NCBI RefSeq assembly: GCF_023073715.1
Contig: NZ_JADPKA010000108.1
Span: 1 to 64,000 of the forward strand
Source of the DNA: Bradyrhizobium sp. 164
GTDB taxonomy: Bacteria > Pseudomonadota > Alphaproteobacteria > Rhizobiales > Xanthobacteraceae
Reading direction: 5' to 3'
DNA: 64,000 nt
In this document: piece by piece, positions 15,160 through 26,084 of the stretch
Layout of the letters: every line of letters begins with the position of its first letter
How positions within the stretch are numbered: the stretch's first letter is position 1
Position numbers and translations under genes: made by a program
The notes under the pieces: generated by a model
Seen by the model: the letters and a program-made list of their open reading frames with translations, nothing else
What the model was told of the DNA's origin: nothing
The model's database searches: none

Positions 15160-15972
15160 ATGTCGATGGATCTCAGGCGTACGGAGCCTCATCCGAAACT
15201 GAGGAACGTCGTTCGCTCCTTCGAAGAACGCCGCGCGACGCTAGGCTCTCACGTGCTGGCATTTCCGCTGACGGCACGTCCGCATCAGATTATCGATATT
15301 TACCTGGGCGATCCATTACGTCTTCGCCTCGATGGCGGGCGCCTCGCGACCGCGCCGGAGATGGTCGTCGTCGGGCCCCAGGGCGCGCGCCGGATTCATC
15401 TCTATGCTTCGGGTCAGTTACATATCTTCAACATTCTGCTGCAGCCGGCAGCTCTGCACCGGCTGGTCGGAATCGGAATGACATACCTGATCGACGAAGG
15501 CGTCCCGGCACGCGACGTGCTCGGAAACCGCGCCGCGCTCCTCCAAGACGCCGTACGATCGGCGCAGGACTTTTCTTCGCGTGTCGCCGCGGCAGAACGA
15601 TGGTTTGGCGCCATGTTGGAAGGCCGTGCCGCGGAGGATGGAATTGGCGTCACGTCCCGCCGTCTCATGTCCGCCCGGGGTAACATCCGGATCGCCGCAT
15701 TGGCCTCGCAATCGGGTCTGAGCGCCCGCCAGTTTCAACGTCGCTTCACGATGCAAACGGGCCTTCCCCCAAAATTGTACGCGCGCACGGCGAGATTTGA
15801 TGCCGCCTTGACGATGCATCGCAATCAGCCGGCCAAGCCGTGGACGCAAATCGTCCACGAGGCCGGCTACTTCGATCAGGCGCACTTCGTCCGGGAATGC
15901 TACGCGCTAGTCGGCCTGCCACCCCACCAATTCATCGGCGATTGGGACAACATCCTCTCGCCCGATGGCTGA
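15160..15972 (+). CDS. AraC-family transcriptional regulator
   Basis: 270-residue protein. The N-terminal part (VLAFPLTARPHQIIDIYLGD, MVVVGPQGARRIHLYASGQ) resembles the cupin-like sensor portion of DUF6597-type AraC regulators; the C-terminal region (about 170-262) has the double helix-turn-helix with IRIAALASQSGLSARQFQRR and the conserved GYFDQAHFVRECYALVGLPP. It lies 70 bp before the exported metallo-hydrolase gene on the same strand and may control it. Ligand unknown. Confidence 0.87.
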   Translation: MSMDLRRTEPHPKLRNVVRSFEERRATLGSHVLAFPLTARPHQIIDIYLGDPLRLRLDGGRLATAPEMVVVGPQGARRIHLYASGQLHIFNILLQPAALHRLVGIGMTYLIDEGVPARDVLGNRAALLQDAVRSAQDFSSRVAAAERWFGAMLEGRAAEDGIGVTSRRLMSARGNIRIAALASQSGLSARQFQRRFTMQTGLPPKLYARTARFDAALTMHRNQPAKPWTQIVHEAGYFDQAHFVRECYALVGLPPHQFIGDWDNILSPDG

Positions 15973-16042
15973 AAAATACAAGCCATGAAGCCTCAGCCGT
16001 GGTTTGCTTGCCAGTAGGCAAACGCGACTCAGGGGTCCCACG

Positions 16043-17074
16043 ATGGCAAGCAACGGCGGCAGGATGGCACGCAATTTGGTGGTTAGTGCCGCGATGATAG
16101 GCTTTGCACTGGTGGCTTGCGTTTCAGACGCGTCGGCTCAGCAGCAAGAACGTGCGGGCCGCCCCGGTGAAATCGTGGTGACGTTGCTCGGCACCGGCGG
16201 CCCCGAGCCAGGCACGGCGCGCTTTGGGCCGGCCACCTTGATACAAGCCGGTGGACTCAATCTGCTATTCGATGCGGGCCGCGGCGTGACGGTGAGGTTG
16301 TATCAGCTCGGGATACCCGCAGGGAAAGGCATCGATGCCGTCTTTCTCACCCACTATCATTCCGACCATGTCGAAGGTCTGCCGGACCTCTGGATGACCG
16401 GATACATGTTCGGACCGTTCGGCTTCCGCAGCCGACCATTGCGACTGTTTGGGCCATCGGATGGCACAGGATCGGGCGGAGCGGCGAGAATCGCCAAAGG
16501 GCTCACCGAGGCGTTTGCGGACGATGCGCGGATACGAATGGCCGACGAAAAAATCCCGGCCGTCGCCACCCAAATCGACGCGCATGACTTCCAGGCTGAT
16601 CGGGTCGTGTTCGAGGAGGCCGGCGTCAAGGTGACGGCATTCGCCGTCAATCATGGTGACCTGATCAAGCCGTCAGTGGGATATCGCGTTGATTATGGCG
16701 CGAAGTCGGTCACGTTGTCAGGTGACACCAAGTTCGATGAGAATCTCATCAAGTTTGCGACGGGCACGGATCTTCTGATCCATGAGGTTTTTGCCACGTC
16801 CGCGAAACTGGCAGAGTTGCCGTACATGAAGCCAGTCGCGGACCATCACACGTCGCCCGAACAGGCCGGCGAGGTGTTTTCCCGGGTCAAACCGAAGCTC
16901 GCCGCCTACACACATGTCATACTCCTCGGTGTGAGCCAGGATGTACTCGTGTCGCGGACCAAGGGCACATATGCGGCTCCGTTTCAAGTTGGCGACGACC
17001 TTATGCGGTTCGAGATTGGCGACAGCGTCGCCGTCAAGAGATGGAATCCGGAGTTTCGCGGATATTCCGATTAG
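16043..17074 (+). CDS. Exported metallo-beta-lactamase-fold hydrolase
   Basis: About 343 residues. A hydrophobic signal sequence (MARNLVVSAAMIGFALVACV, from residue 8) ends near DASAQ; the Cys could be a lipobox (VAC). The zinc motif THYHSDHVEG is clear, with further metal ligands expected at FAVNHGD, LSGDTKF and ADHHTSPEQAG. The N-terminal GEIVVTLLGTGGPEPG and the overall order match periplasmic MBL hydrolases similar to RNase Z/arylsulfatase-like enzymes. Substrate unknown. Start is uncertain: TTG at 16004, ATG at 16043 or ATG at 16064. Confidence 0.85.
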   Translation: MASNGGRMARNLVVSAAMIGFALVACVSDASAQQQERAGRPGEIVVTLLGTGGPEPGTARFGPATLIQAGGLNLLFDAGRGVTVRLYQLGIPAGKGIDAVFLTHYHSDHVEGLPDLWMTGYMFGPFGFRSRPLRLFGPSDGTGSGGAARIAKGLTEAFADDARIRMADEKIPAVATQIDAHDFQADRVVFEEAGVKVTAFAVNHGDLIKPSVGYRVDYGAKSVTLSGDTKFDENLIKFATGTDLLIHEVFATSAKLAELPYMKPVADHHTSPEQAGEVFSRVKPKLAAYTHVILLGVSQDVLVSRTKGTYAAPFQVGDDLMRFEIGDSVAVKRWNPEFRGYSD

Positions 17075-17530
17075 ATGCGCAGGAACTAATCCTTGACGAT
17101 CCGCTGCTGGCGGTCTGCCGGATGAGCCCGTCACGAGGGACACTTAACAGTAAGCTGCCCTGGCTGCGCGACTACTTTGAGCAGAACCTCAGGTTAGACG
17201 GCGCTATTCGTGGGCCAAAAGGGGAGCTGGCGAACATTTGAATTGGTCAGACTTTGGGCAATCTCGTGACTTGAAGCGAACGTGGTAGCGCGAAAAGATC
17301 CCCGCATCGTTCGTCAGCTTTTGGGCCATCTGCGAAATTGAGCATCGGCGGACCAAAGTCCGGTCATTACATTAGAGCGGGCCTGATTTGCTCAACCTGA
17401 GTTCTTCGCACTTTGACCCGAAGCGGAAGTTCCGCGTTTCGATGCGCAACGTATTACCATGGGCTCGTCGCAAGCCGGAAGGATCAACTTGGGGGGCGCC
17501 GCCGATTGCAAGGATGCATAAGTGATCAGT
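17075..17530. other. Gap of about 455 bp, no clear gene
   Basis: Only short frames are present. One at about 17272-17343 reads DPRIVRQLLGHLRN then stops, which recalls the C-terminal end of tyrosine recombinases (LLGH), but is too short to assign. No promoter or RNA gene was recognised. Confidence 0.5.
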
Positions 17531-17815
17531 ATGAGCAATGGCATCCCAACCGGCAAAACTTATCTCGGGTTCGCCTTGCTCTGGCAGGTCGTGTTCTTCG
17601 TCGCGTGGATCGCTTGTATCGTCTTTTTTGAGGCTGGTTACTTCGCGACCACAATGGTTGTGATCCTGCTCACCGCGTATGGGTTCTTCCGACATGCCAG
17701 ATCGATTGGCCGTCGCGCAAAGCAAGGCATTCGGCGGCCAACGCCTGAGCTTCGCCGATGGCTCTCGATCACGTCAGGGCGCCGAGACGCAATCAACGGC
17801 GGTCCTCGCTATTAA
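17531..17815 (+). CDS. Small membrane protein with two helices, 94 residues
   Basis: Begins MSNGIPTGKTYLGF; two transmembrane segments (FALLWQVVFFVAWIACIVFF and GYFATTMVVILLTAYGFF) are joined by a short EA turn. The C-terminus is basic (RHARSIGRRAKQGIRR) and probably cytoplasmic, giving a helical hairpin with both ends inside. Family not recognised. A GTG three codons upstream is an alternative start. Confidence 0.55.
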   Translation: MSNGIPTGKTYLGFALLWQVVFFVAWIACIVFFEAGYFATTMVVILLTAYGFFRHARSIGRRAKQGIRRPTPELRRWLSITSGRRDAINGGPRY

Positions 17816-17865
17816 ACGGCTGGTTCTGGCCCTGAACGGACGTTGGGTCGCAGCGTGTGCCCTCG

Positions 17866-18066
17866 TCAGAGTGCGACTGTTTCCTCGACAACATGTTTCA
17901 GCGGCGTCCCCTCAGCGGACAGGGTCATTCGCAGTTTGAGCTCGCCACCTTTCACCGCCCCGCTACGCACTAGGTTCTCGATTTCACGCTGCGATGTAAC
18001 TCCGACATGCTTCAGAAACTTACGGATAGCCATATTGAAGCGGTCTTCATCGAACTCGGCGGTCAT
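17866..18066 (-). CDS. DUF6494 family protein
   Basis: 66-residue soluble protein MTAEFDEDRFNMAIRKFLKH, then VGVTSQREIENLVRSGAV and a beta-rich end (GELKLRMTLSAEGTPLKHVV). The FNMAIRKFLKxVGVxSQREIE pattern fits DUF6494, a small protein family of unknown function in alphaproteobacteria. ATG at 18066 was chosen for its ribosome site (GGGAGAAAAGCC); a longer in-frame start exists at 18093. Confidence 0.75.
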   Translation of the reverse strand: MTAEFDEDRFNMAIRKFLKHVGVTSQREIENLVRSGAVKGGELKLRMTLSAEGTPLKHVVEETVAL

Positions 18067-18779
18067 GGCTTTTCTCCCTGATCGGCTGGACAAAGTCTAA
18101 CACATTGGCGATCCCGTGTTTACAGCCCCCCAAGTCCCGGACTAGGGATCAATGATCGGGACGTTCATTCGCCGCTTGCTTCTGGGCATCGTGGCGAGTT
18201 CAAGGTTTGACGACACGAGTAAGCCGCCTCGCTTCGCGGCGTCGCTCGTCAGGACGTCGCCGTTGGGCCCTTAGCTGACTTGCAAAGGCGAACCGGCCAG
18301 GTCTGCTTTCGAAGGCAGAACGGAGGCGCCTGCCTGGGGGCTGATCGATAATAAATGCACGCGCTAGCGCATCCGGATTTGGTGCCGGCCGTGTTGACGA
18401 AGCCGTGACGGCTCGGGCGTGGACCACCCAGTCGCGAAGGGTGAAGCCGGTGTCACACGGTGCTACCGTCCGGTGCTAATTCCCCGGGGAAGTATAAATC
18501 CCCCTGCAACGCGTCGATCAGGCGTGTGACAGCCTGCGCGTGGGACGCGGTGTGAAGCTCGAGGATATCGATACGGGCAGAGACCGGGCTCGCTCTATTC
18601 CACGTGCCCGATGATGCCATCATGCGCCTGTGTTGCCCGACGGGGCAACGACTTTTTGCCCGACGGGTCAACATCTCTCTGCAAAGTGTCTAAGCCATTG
18701 ATCCCGCTAAGGGCGCCTACTGCGCATGGGGTTGTTTTTGACATTCTTGTTGCGGGGGCACGAAAGCTCACTCGTCCCG
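18067..18779. other. Gap of about 710 bp with repeat motif and weak frames
   Basis: No confident gene. A minus-strand frame at 18453-18674 contains ARIDILELHTASHAQAVTRL and could be a small or decayed protein gene (estimate 0.25). The repeat motif at 18632-18672 lies inside its 5' end. Confidence 0.5.
18632..18672. repeat. TTGCCCGACGGG repeat pair
   Basis: GTTGCCCGACGGGGCAAC is a palindrome of two 7-bp arms; a second copy TTTTTGCCCGACGGGTCAAC follows after 3 bp. A third copy in opposite orientation is at about 60066-60086. This short motif seems to be a dispersed intergenic repeat of the genome. Confidence 0.55.
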
Positions 18780-20837
<2,058 letters not shown>

Positions 20838-21063
20838 CCAATCGATGCGTGGCCTTTGCCGATGTCTCGCCGATGCAGCTTGGCGGCATCGTCATGACGA
20901 GTCGAGCGGGGAGTTCCATCCTCGCGGCCGCGCTGATCGGGTGTCGGCCGCGGGAACCAATCGCCGCTGCGGACATTCTGGTCCAGGGTTCTAACCGGGC
21001 CCGTGTCGCGCGCGCCTCCACCATCTCGGCGTTCGTGACGTCGCCTCTGGCGATGGGGGAATT

Positions 21064-21228
21064 GTGAGCACCGTCATAGAGAACTTGCTGATGCGGAAGC
21101 AGAAGCTCGTGGAACAGCTCGAGACAGCGCAGTCGGTCGAAGACCGCGACAGGCTTGAGCACCAGCTCGAACAGATCAACACCGCGCTGGATTTTCTGGA
21201 CAGGCCGGGACCGGAGGAGGAGCCGTGA
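21064..21228 (+). CDS. Small coiled-coil protein, 54 residues (GTG start)
   Basis: Starts GTG after GGGGGA and encodes MSTVIENLLMRKQKLVEQLE, TAQSVEDRDRLEHQLEQINT, then ALDFLDRPG and an acidic tail. Clear heptads over about 40 residues suggest a coiled-coil dimer. Codon use is coding-like and the frame is closed just 6 bp before the convergent GntR gene. Similar short proteins are common in Bradyrhizobium; role unknown. Confidence 0.65.
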   Translation: MSTVIENLLMRKQKLVEQLETAQSVEDRDRLEHQLEQINTALDFLDRPGPEEEP

Positions 21229-21234
21229 CGGCGC

Positions 21235-21951
21235 TCAATCCATCCTCGGCCCCTCCATCTTCATCTTCACCGCCTCTCCTTTCAGCGCCTCTAATTTCAG
21301 CGCCTTGGCATAGACCACGCCCGAATTGGTGATGTGCGTCGTCATCAGCGCTTCGAAGGAGGCTTGCTCGCCGCGTGCGAACAGATCGAGCAGTCTGCGA
21401 TGCTCGTCGAAGGACGAGCGGGTGCGCACGTCGATCGGCGAGGTCAAATTGGTGCGGAGCGCGGCGACGCGGCCGGAGACGAGCTGATAGGATTCGGCGA
21501 GGTAGCGGTTGCCGCAATGGGCGAACAGCGCCTCGTGAAAAGCGGCGTCGGCGCGGCCATAGGCGATGTTGTCTCTTGCCGCGATCGCCGGCTCCATCGC
21601 GGCGATCGCTGCGCTGATCGCGGCGACAGCACCGTCGCGGTCGTGGCGGAAGGCGAACTCGGCCGCCTTCGGCTCGAGCGCGATGCGGAAGGTGCAGAGC
21701 GCATGGATGTCCTCCGCGCTCGGCGTGAACACGAAGCTGCCGACCTGCGGCCGGATCACCACAAGGCCTTGCGCCTGCAGCTGGCCCATCGCCTCGCGCA
21801 CCGGCGTGCGGCTGACGCCGAAGGAATTTGCCACCATCTCCTCGGAGATGGCGGCGCCGAGCGCGAACTCACCGTCGATAATGGCCTGGCGCAGCCGCTG
21901 CATCACCCGCTGCGACAGCGATTTCGGCGTATCGAGCTTCAATGACTTCAT
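21235..21951 (-). CDS. GntR-family regulator (FCD subfamily)
   Basis: 238-residue repressor. An N-terminal winged helix (LSQRVMQRLRQAIIDGEFAL, then EEMVANSFGVSRTPVREAMG) is followed by an all-helical FCD ligand domain with the metal-type ligands expected at D/H positions (ADAAFHEALFAHCGN, SFDEHRRLLDLFARGE). It is the second gene of an operon with the FAD-linked oxidase (8 bp gap). The perfect inverted repeat at 23412-23440 between the oxidase and the DapA-like gene is the probable operator, suggesting control of the whole locus by a hydroxy- or keto-acid. Confidence 0.88.
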   Translation of the reverse strand: MKSLKLDTPKSLSQRVMQRLRQAIIDGEFALGAAISEEMVANSFGVSRTPVREAMGQLQAQGLVVIRPQVGSFVFTPSAEDIHALCTFRIALEPKAAEFAFRHDRDGAVAAISAAIAAMEPAIAARDNIAYGRADAAFHEALFAHCGNRYLAESYQLVSGRVAALRTNLTSPIDVRTRSSFDEHRRLLDLFARGEQASFEALMTTHITNSGVVYAKALKLEALKGEAVKMKMEGPRMD

Positions 21952-21959
21952 GGGCTCGG

Positions 21960-23372
21960 TCAGATCACCTTGCCGGGATTGAGCAGATGCTCGGGATCGA
22001 GCGCGGCCTTCAGGGTGCGCATCAGCGCGATCTCAGGCTCGCTCCTGGCGTGATCCAGCCATTTCTTCTTCAGCGTGCCGATGCCGTGCTCGGCGGAGAC
22101 GCTGCCGCCCATCTCGCGCACGAGACCATAGATGATCGCGTCCATTTCCTCCTTCGGCTGCTGCGCGACGGAGAGACCCCCGACCCAGGAGACGAGATGC
22201 AGGTTGCCGTCGCCGATATGGCCGTAATAGACGCTCTCGCAGCCCTTGATGCCATCAGCGAGTGCGGCCTTGCAGCGCGTCGCGAACTCGTCCATCCGCG
22301 CCACCGCCAGTCCGATGTCGTAGGAGATGTGCGGCCCCAGCACGCGGCCGAACTCGGCACAAATGTCGCGCACGCGCCAGAACGCTTGCGTTTGCGCCAG
22401 CGATTGCGCCACCGCCGCGTCAGTCAGCAGCCCGCGCTCCATCAGCTCTTCGAGCCAGGTCTGGAAGCGCGGCGCGTCGATACTCTCGTCGGTGCCTTGC
22501 GCCTCCACCAGCACGTAGAGGCCGTGGCCAGCTGCGACCGGAGGCTTCACGCCGGCGCGAATCGTGATCACGTCCCAATAGTCCGGCCACATCACCTCGA
22601 AGGCCGACAGCAGCGGCCCGAGCCCGCTGCGTGCGGCGCCGAGCAGCGCGATCACCGCGGCATAGTCCTTCAGCGCGCAGAGCGCAGCCATGGTCGAACG
22701 CGGTTTTGGAAACAGCCGCAGCACCACGCGGGTGATGATGCCGAGCGTGCCTTCCGAGCCGATGAAGAGATGCTTCAGATCGTACCCGGCGTTGTTCTTC
22801 ATCAGCTTGTTGAGGGTGGTGATGATGGTGCCGTCGGGCAGCACCACTTCGAGCCCGAGCACCAGCTCGCGCGTCATGCCGTAACGGATCACGCGGTTGC
22901 CGCCGGCATTGGTCGAGAGATTGCCGCCGATGGCACAGGAGCCGCGCGAGCCGAGATCGAGCGGAAAGAAGAAGCCGGCCTCATCTGCGGCCTTCTGGAT
23001 CGTCTCCAGCGGCGTGCCTGCCTTTACCGTCATCGTTGCCGACGCAGGATCGATCTCCTCGATGCCGGTCATGCGCTCGAGCGAGATCGCGACCCAGCCT
23101 GTTTCGGGCGATGCGCCGCGGCACAGCCCGGTCAATCCGCCCTGCGGCACGAAGGGAAGCCGCGCCTGCCGGCAGACCAGGATCGCATCGGCAACGCCCT
23201 GCGCATCGAGCGGACGGATCACCGCGCGCGGCGTTTGCGGCAGGCTCGCGCTCCAATCGTTGCAATTGCGCGCCGGCACGTCGCTGCCGGTCAGCACCGC
23301 GGCCGCGCCGAGCTTGTCGCGCAACGCGCCGAGCAACTGGTCCGGACGCTCAACCGGGTTCGCCATATCCAT
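21960..23372 (-). CDS. FAD-binding oxidoreductase (GlcD/D-lactate dehydrogenase type)
   Basis: 470-residue enzyme of the FAD_binding_4 / FAD-oxidase C family that oxidises D-2-hydroxy acids. The FAD domain has FVPQGGLTGLCRGASPETGW and the PP-loop region LDLGSRGSCAIGGNLSTNAGG; the C-terminal domain has YGHIGDGNLHL and the end motif SAEHGIGTLKKKWL. Divergent from a DapA-like aldolase/dehydratase and cotranscribed with its GntR regulator, so a catabolic role for a specific hydroxy acid is likely. Exact substrate unknown. Confidence 0.9.
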   Translation of the reverse strand: MDMANPVERPDQLLGALRDKLGAAAVLTGSDVPARNCNDWSASLPQTPRAVIRPLDAQGVADAILVCRQARLPFVPQGGLTGLCRGASPETGWVAISLERMTGIEEIDPASATMTVKAGTPLETIQKAADEAGFFFPLDLGSRGSCAIGGNLSTNAGGNRVIRYGMTRELVLGLEVVLPDGTIITTLNKLMKNNAGYDLKHLFIGSEGTLGIITRVVLRLFPKPRSTMAALCALKDYAAVIALLGAARSGLGPLLSAFEVMWPDYWDVITIRAGVKPPVAAGHGLYVLVEAQGTDESIDAPRFQTWLEELMERGLLTDAAVAQSLAQTQAFWRVRDICAEFGRVLGPHISYDIGLAVARMDEFATRCKAALADGIKGCESVYYGHIGDGNLHLVSWVGGLSVAQQPKEEMDAIIYGLVREMGGSVSAEHGIGTLKKKWLDHARSEPEIALMRTLKAALDPEHLLNPGKVI

Positions 23373-23411
23373 GCGAGACCTCCTTGGGGCGCCGACGGGC
23401 GCGGGTTTGCA

Positions 23412-23440
23412 TTCGCCTTGTATGTAAGGTACAAGGCGAA
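23412..23440. promoter_or_regulatory. Perfect 11-bp inverted repeat, likely GntR operator
   Basis: TTCGCCTTGTA and TACAAGGCGAA flank a 7-bp spacer (TGTAAGG). It lies 40 bp before the FAD oxidase gene and about 88 bp before the DapA-like gene, in the only intergenic space of this locus. A TTGTA-N-TACAA core is typical of FCD-type GntR sites. Confidence 0.75.
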
Positions 23441-23527
23441 AATGTAAAGCAAAACAATGCTTCGACAGGCGCTGAAGATCTGATGGATCAGAGGCTTAGT
23501 CCGAAGCCGCAGCAGAGGATGATGTTG

Positions 23528-24412
23528 ATGATGGAGGCAATTCGCGGGTTCTGGGTGGCATCAGTGACGCCCCTGGCGACGGACGGCAGCGTGGATTCCA
23601 CAAAGCTCGCGGCTCATGCCAAGCAACTCTTCAGTAGAGGGATCGACGGTGTCGTGCTGTTCGGCACCACTGGCGAGGGCACCTCGTTCACTGCCGCCGA
23701 ACGTATCGCGACCATCGAAGCCGTGCTCAAGGCCGGCGTCGCGCCGGAGCGTATCGGCATCGGCGGCGGCTTCCCCGCCATCACCGACGGCATCGCATTG
23801 ACGCGCGCCGTGCTCGGCCTCGGCCTGCGTCACGTCCTGTTGCTGCCGCCTTACTTCGATCGCAACGTCACCCCTGAAGGCATCGAGGATGCCTTCGCCG
23901 CGATCATCGACGGAGTCGGCGACGATCGCCTGCGCGCCTCGCTCTATCACATTCCACAGGTCTCGGGCGTCGCGATCCCGACCAGCGTCGCTGCGAATCT
24001 GCGCAAGCGCTACGGCAAGGTGGTTGCGGGCCTGAAGGACTCCAGTGGCGACTTCAAGGAATTCCAGGCGTTCCGCAACGCCGCGCCCGACCTCGCCATC
24101 ACCGTCGGCAACGAAGCCGACATCGCCCGTGCGATCGCCGCCGGCGGCGCCGGCACCATCTGCGGCATGGCCAATGTCGTGCCGGAGCTGGTCAAGGCCA
24201 TGGTCGACGGCAAGGATGTCGAAGCGCGCATGCAGGCCGCGATCGACGTCGTGGACAAGACGCCATCTCTGGTCGCGACGCTGAAGGCCATCCTCGCGGC
24301 GCAGACGGGCGATGCCAGCTGGCTGCGTGTGCGACCGCCGCTCCGCGCGTTGTCCGACGGCGCCGCGTTCCAGCGGAAGCTCGACGCGTTGATGGCGCCT
24401 GCCATCGCCTGA
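23528..24412 (+). CDS. Dihydrodipicolinate synthase family lyase
   Basis: 294-residue class I aldolase-fold protein. Family marks: GVVLFGTTGEGTSFTAAER (substrate loop), LYHIPQVSGVAIP (catalytic Tyr in the LY-x-P segment) and VVAGLKDSSGDF (Schiff-base Lys). Because it is divergent from a GntR/FAD-oxidase operon, it is more likely a keto-acid aldolase or dehydratase in sugar-acid or hydroxy-acid breakdown than a lysine-biosynthesis DapA. Several ATGs are possible; 23528 is preceded by AGAGG at 9 nt, while 23483 would add 15 residues. Confidence 0.85.
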   Translation: MMEAIRGFWVASVTPLATDGSVDSTKLAAHAKQLFSRGIDGVVLFGTTGEGTSFTAAERIATIEAVLKAGVAPERIGIGGGFPAITDGIALTRAVLGLGLRHVLLLPPYFDRNVTPEGIEDAFAAIIDGVGDDRLRASLYHIPQVSGVAIPTSVAANLRKRYGKVVAGLKDSSGDFKEFQAFRNAAPDLAITVGNEADIARAIAAGGAGTICGMANVVPELVKAMVDGKDVEARMQAAIDVVDKTPSLVATLKAILAAQTGDASWLRVRPPLRALSDGAAFQRKLDALMAPAIA

Positions 24413-24710
24413 GATCCCACGTAATCGCGGTACACTGCCGCGGTTCGCGTGACGAGACGTTCGGCGAGAAGATCATCGCCGGCATCTGCGACGACCATCG
24501 CGATGCGATCCTGGGTTGGCCGGCAAGTTCGCCTCGATGAGCGTCGTGGCGCTGATGCCGTTGTTCTCGGTCACGGCATCGCAAGTTGCGGCGACCGGCG
24601 CAGCCCCCGCTCGGGCAGCTCGTTCCAGGCGAGTGACCGCGACGCGAAGGCTAGCCAAGCGCGCGACAATCGTTCAAAGCCCATGGCCTGTTCTCGTCAA
24701 GGTTCACGCC

Positions 24711-25943
24711 ATGAAGCGCCGTACCGTCACTCCCGCCGAGATCCGCCGCGCGTTGCTGTTGCGCGAAGAAATCGCGTTGCTCGATCTCAGATACGAGGCG
24801 GCGTTCGCGACTGGTCATCCGCTGTTCGCTGCTAACATGGCTGCCGACCGGATCGCGGTCGAAGCCGAGGTCAGGCTGCCGCGCAAGGACGTGGCGATCG
24901 TGCTCTATGACGATGGGGAAGAGCTGGTTGCGACCGGCGCCGAACGTCTGGCCGCGCTCGGCTACAGCAACATCAGCGTGCTCGATGGTGGGCTGAGGGC
25001 CTGGCGCAAGGCCGGCTACGAGGTGTTCGAGGACGTCAATTCCTATTCAAAAGCATTTGGCGAGCTGGTCGAGGCGCGCCGCCACACGCCTTCGCTCAGC
25101 GCCGACGAGGTGGCAAGACTCATTGCCGAGAAGGCCAACATCGCCATTCTCGACGTTCGCCGCTTCGACGAATATGCGACCATGAACATTCCGGGCTCGG
25201 TCAGCGTGCCGGGCGCGGAGCTGGTGCTGCGCGCGGGCAGCGCCGCGCCCGATCCCGCCACCACGATCATCGTCAATTGCGCCGGCCGCACGCGCTCGAT
25301 CATCGGCACCCAGTCGCTGATCAATGCCGGCGTGCCCAACCAGGTGTGCGCGCTGCGCAACGGCACCATCGGCTGGACGCTGGCGCGGCACAGGCTCGAT
25401 CACGGCGCCGACAGGCGCGGCGGGCTCGGGCCGTTCGAAGGCGGCCCGGCCAATGCCCGCGACGTCGCCTATCGCGCCGGCGTTCGTCATATCGGCGCGA
25501 GCGAGGCGGCGGCGCTTGTCGCGCGGACCGACCGCACGCTCTATCGCTTCGACGTGCGCGATGCCGAGGAATATGCGGCCGGCCACCTTCCCGGCTTCCG
25601 CCACTATCCTGGCGGCCAGCTCGTTCAGGAGACCGACATGGCCGCACCGGTGCGTGGGGCGCGCATTCTCCTGACTGACGACAAGGGCGTGCGTGCCGAC
25701 ATGACGGCGTCCTGGCTCGCGCAGATGGGCTGGGAGGTCTATGTGCTCGAAGGCGGCTATGACGGTGCGCTCGAGATCGGCCCGCCGCGCGTATTGCCGA
25801 AGCCAGATCCGGCACATCGTTACCGCCGCCCCTATGAAGGCACCGACGTCGCCGAAGGTGCGATGCAGGCCTATCTGAACTGGGAGTATGGCCTGGTCGA
25901 GCAGCTCCGCCGGGACGGAACGCACGGGTTTTATGTGATCTGA
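24711..25943 (+). CDS. Triple-rhodanese-domain protein
   Basis: 410 residues with three rhodanese-like domains: about 8-108, 126-228 and 260-356. Only the middle domain keeps the catalytic cysteine (Cys190 in CAGRTRS). In domain 1 the loop is YDDGEE and in domain 3 TDDKGV, both with Asp where Cys is expected, so they are catalytically dead and probably structural or substrate-binding. A C-terminal extension (YEGTDVAEGAMQAYLNWEYG) follows. The ATG at 24711 was chosen because the open frame upstream lacks domain content. Likely sulfurtransferase; partner unknown. Confidence 0.85.
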   Translation: MKRRTVTPAEIRRALLLREEIALLDLRYEAAFATGHPLFAANMAADRIAVEAEVRLPRKDVAIVLYDDGEELVATGAERLAALGYSNISVLDGGLRAWRKAGYEVFEDVNSYSKAFGELVEARRHTPSLSADEVARLIAEKANIAILDVRRFDEYATMNIPGSVSVPGAELVLRAGSAAPDPATTIIVNCAGRTRSIIGTQSLINAGVPNQVCALRNGTIGWTLARHRLDHGADRRGGLGPFEGGPANARDVAYRAGVRHIGASEAAALVARTDRTLYRFDVRDAEEYAAGHLPGFRHYPGGQLVQETDMAAPVRGARILLTDDKGVRADMTASWLAQMGWEVYVLEGGYDGALEIGPPRVLPKPDPAHRYRRPYEGTDVAEGAMQAYLNWEYGLVEQLRRDGTHGFYVI

Positions 25944-26084
25944 CTCTGTTACCCTTCACCCTCTCGGGATGGCGGAATTGCTGACGCAAGCATGGCGGGC
26001 TCCCGCCATCTTCTCAGGCCCTATTGTGCCGCGCACCGTCCGCGGTCTATGAGCTGCGGCAACGTTGCTACTTACGGAGATACA

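Noticed and set aside
17272..17343. Tyrosine-recombinase-like end (DPRIVRQLLGH)
   Set aside because: Only about 15 residues with no catalytic Arg or Tyr boxes in reach; could be chance.
18200..18427. 75-codon minus-strand frame, Arg-rich
   Set aside because: No ribosome site, Arg/Ala/Pro-rich as random high-GC frames are, no relation to neighbours.
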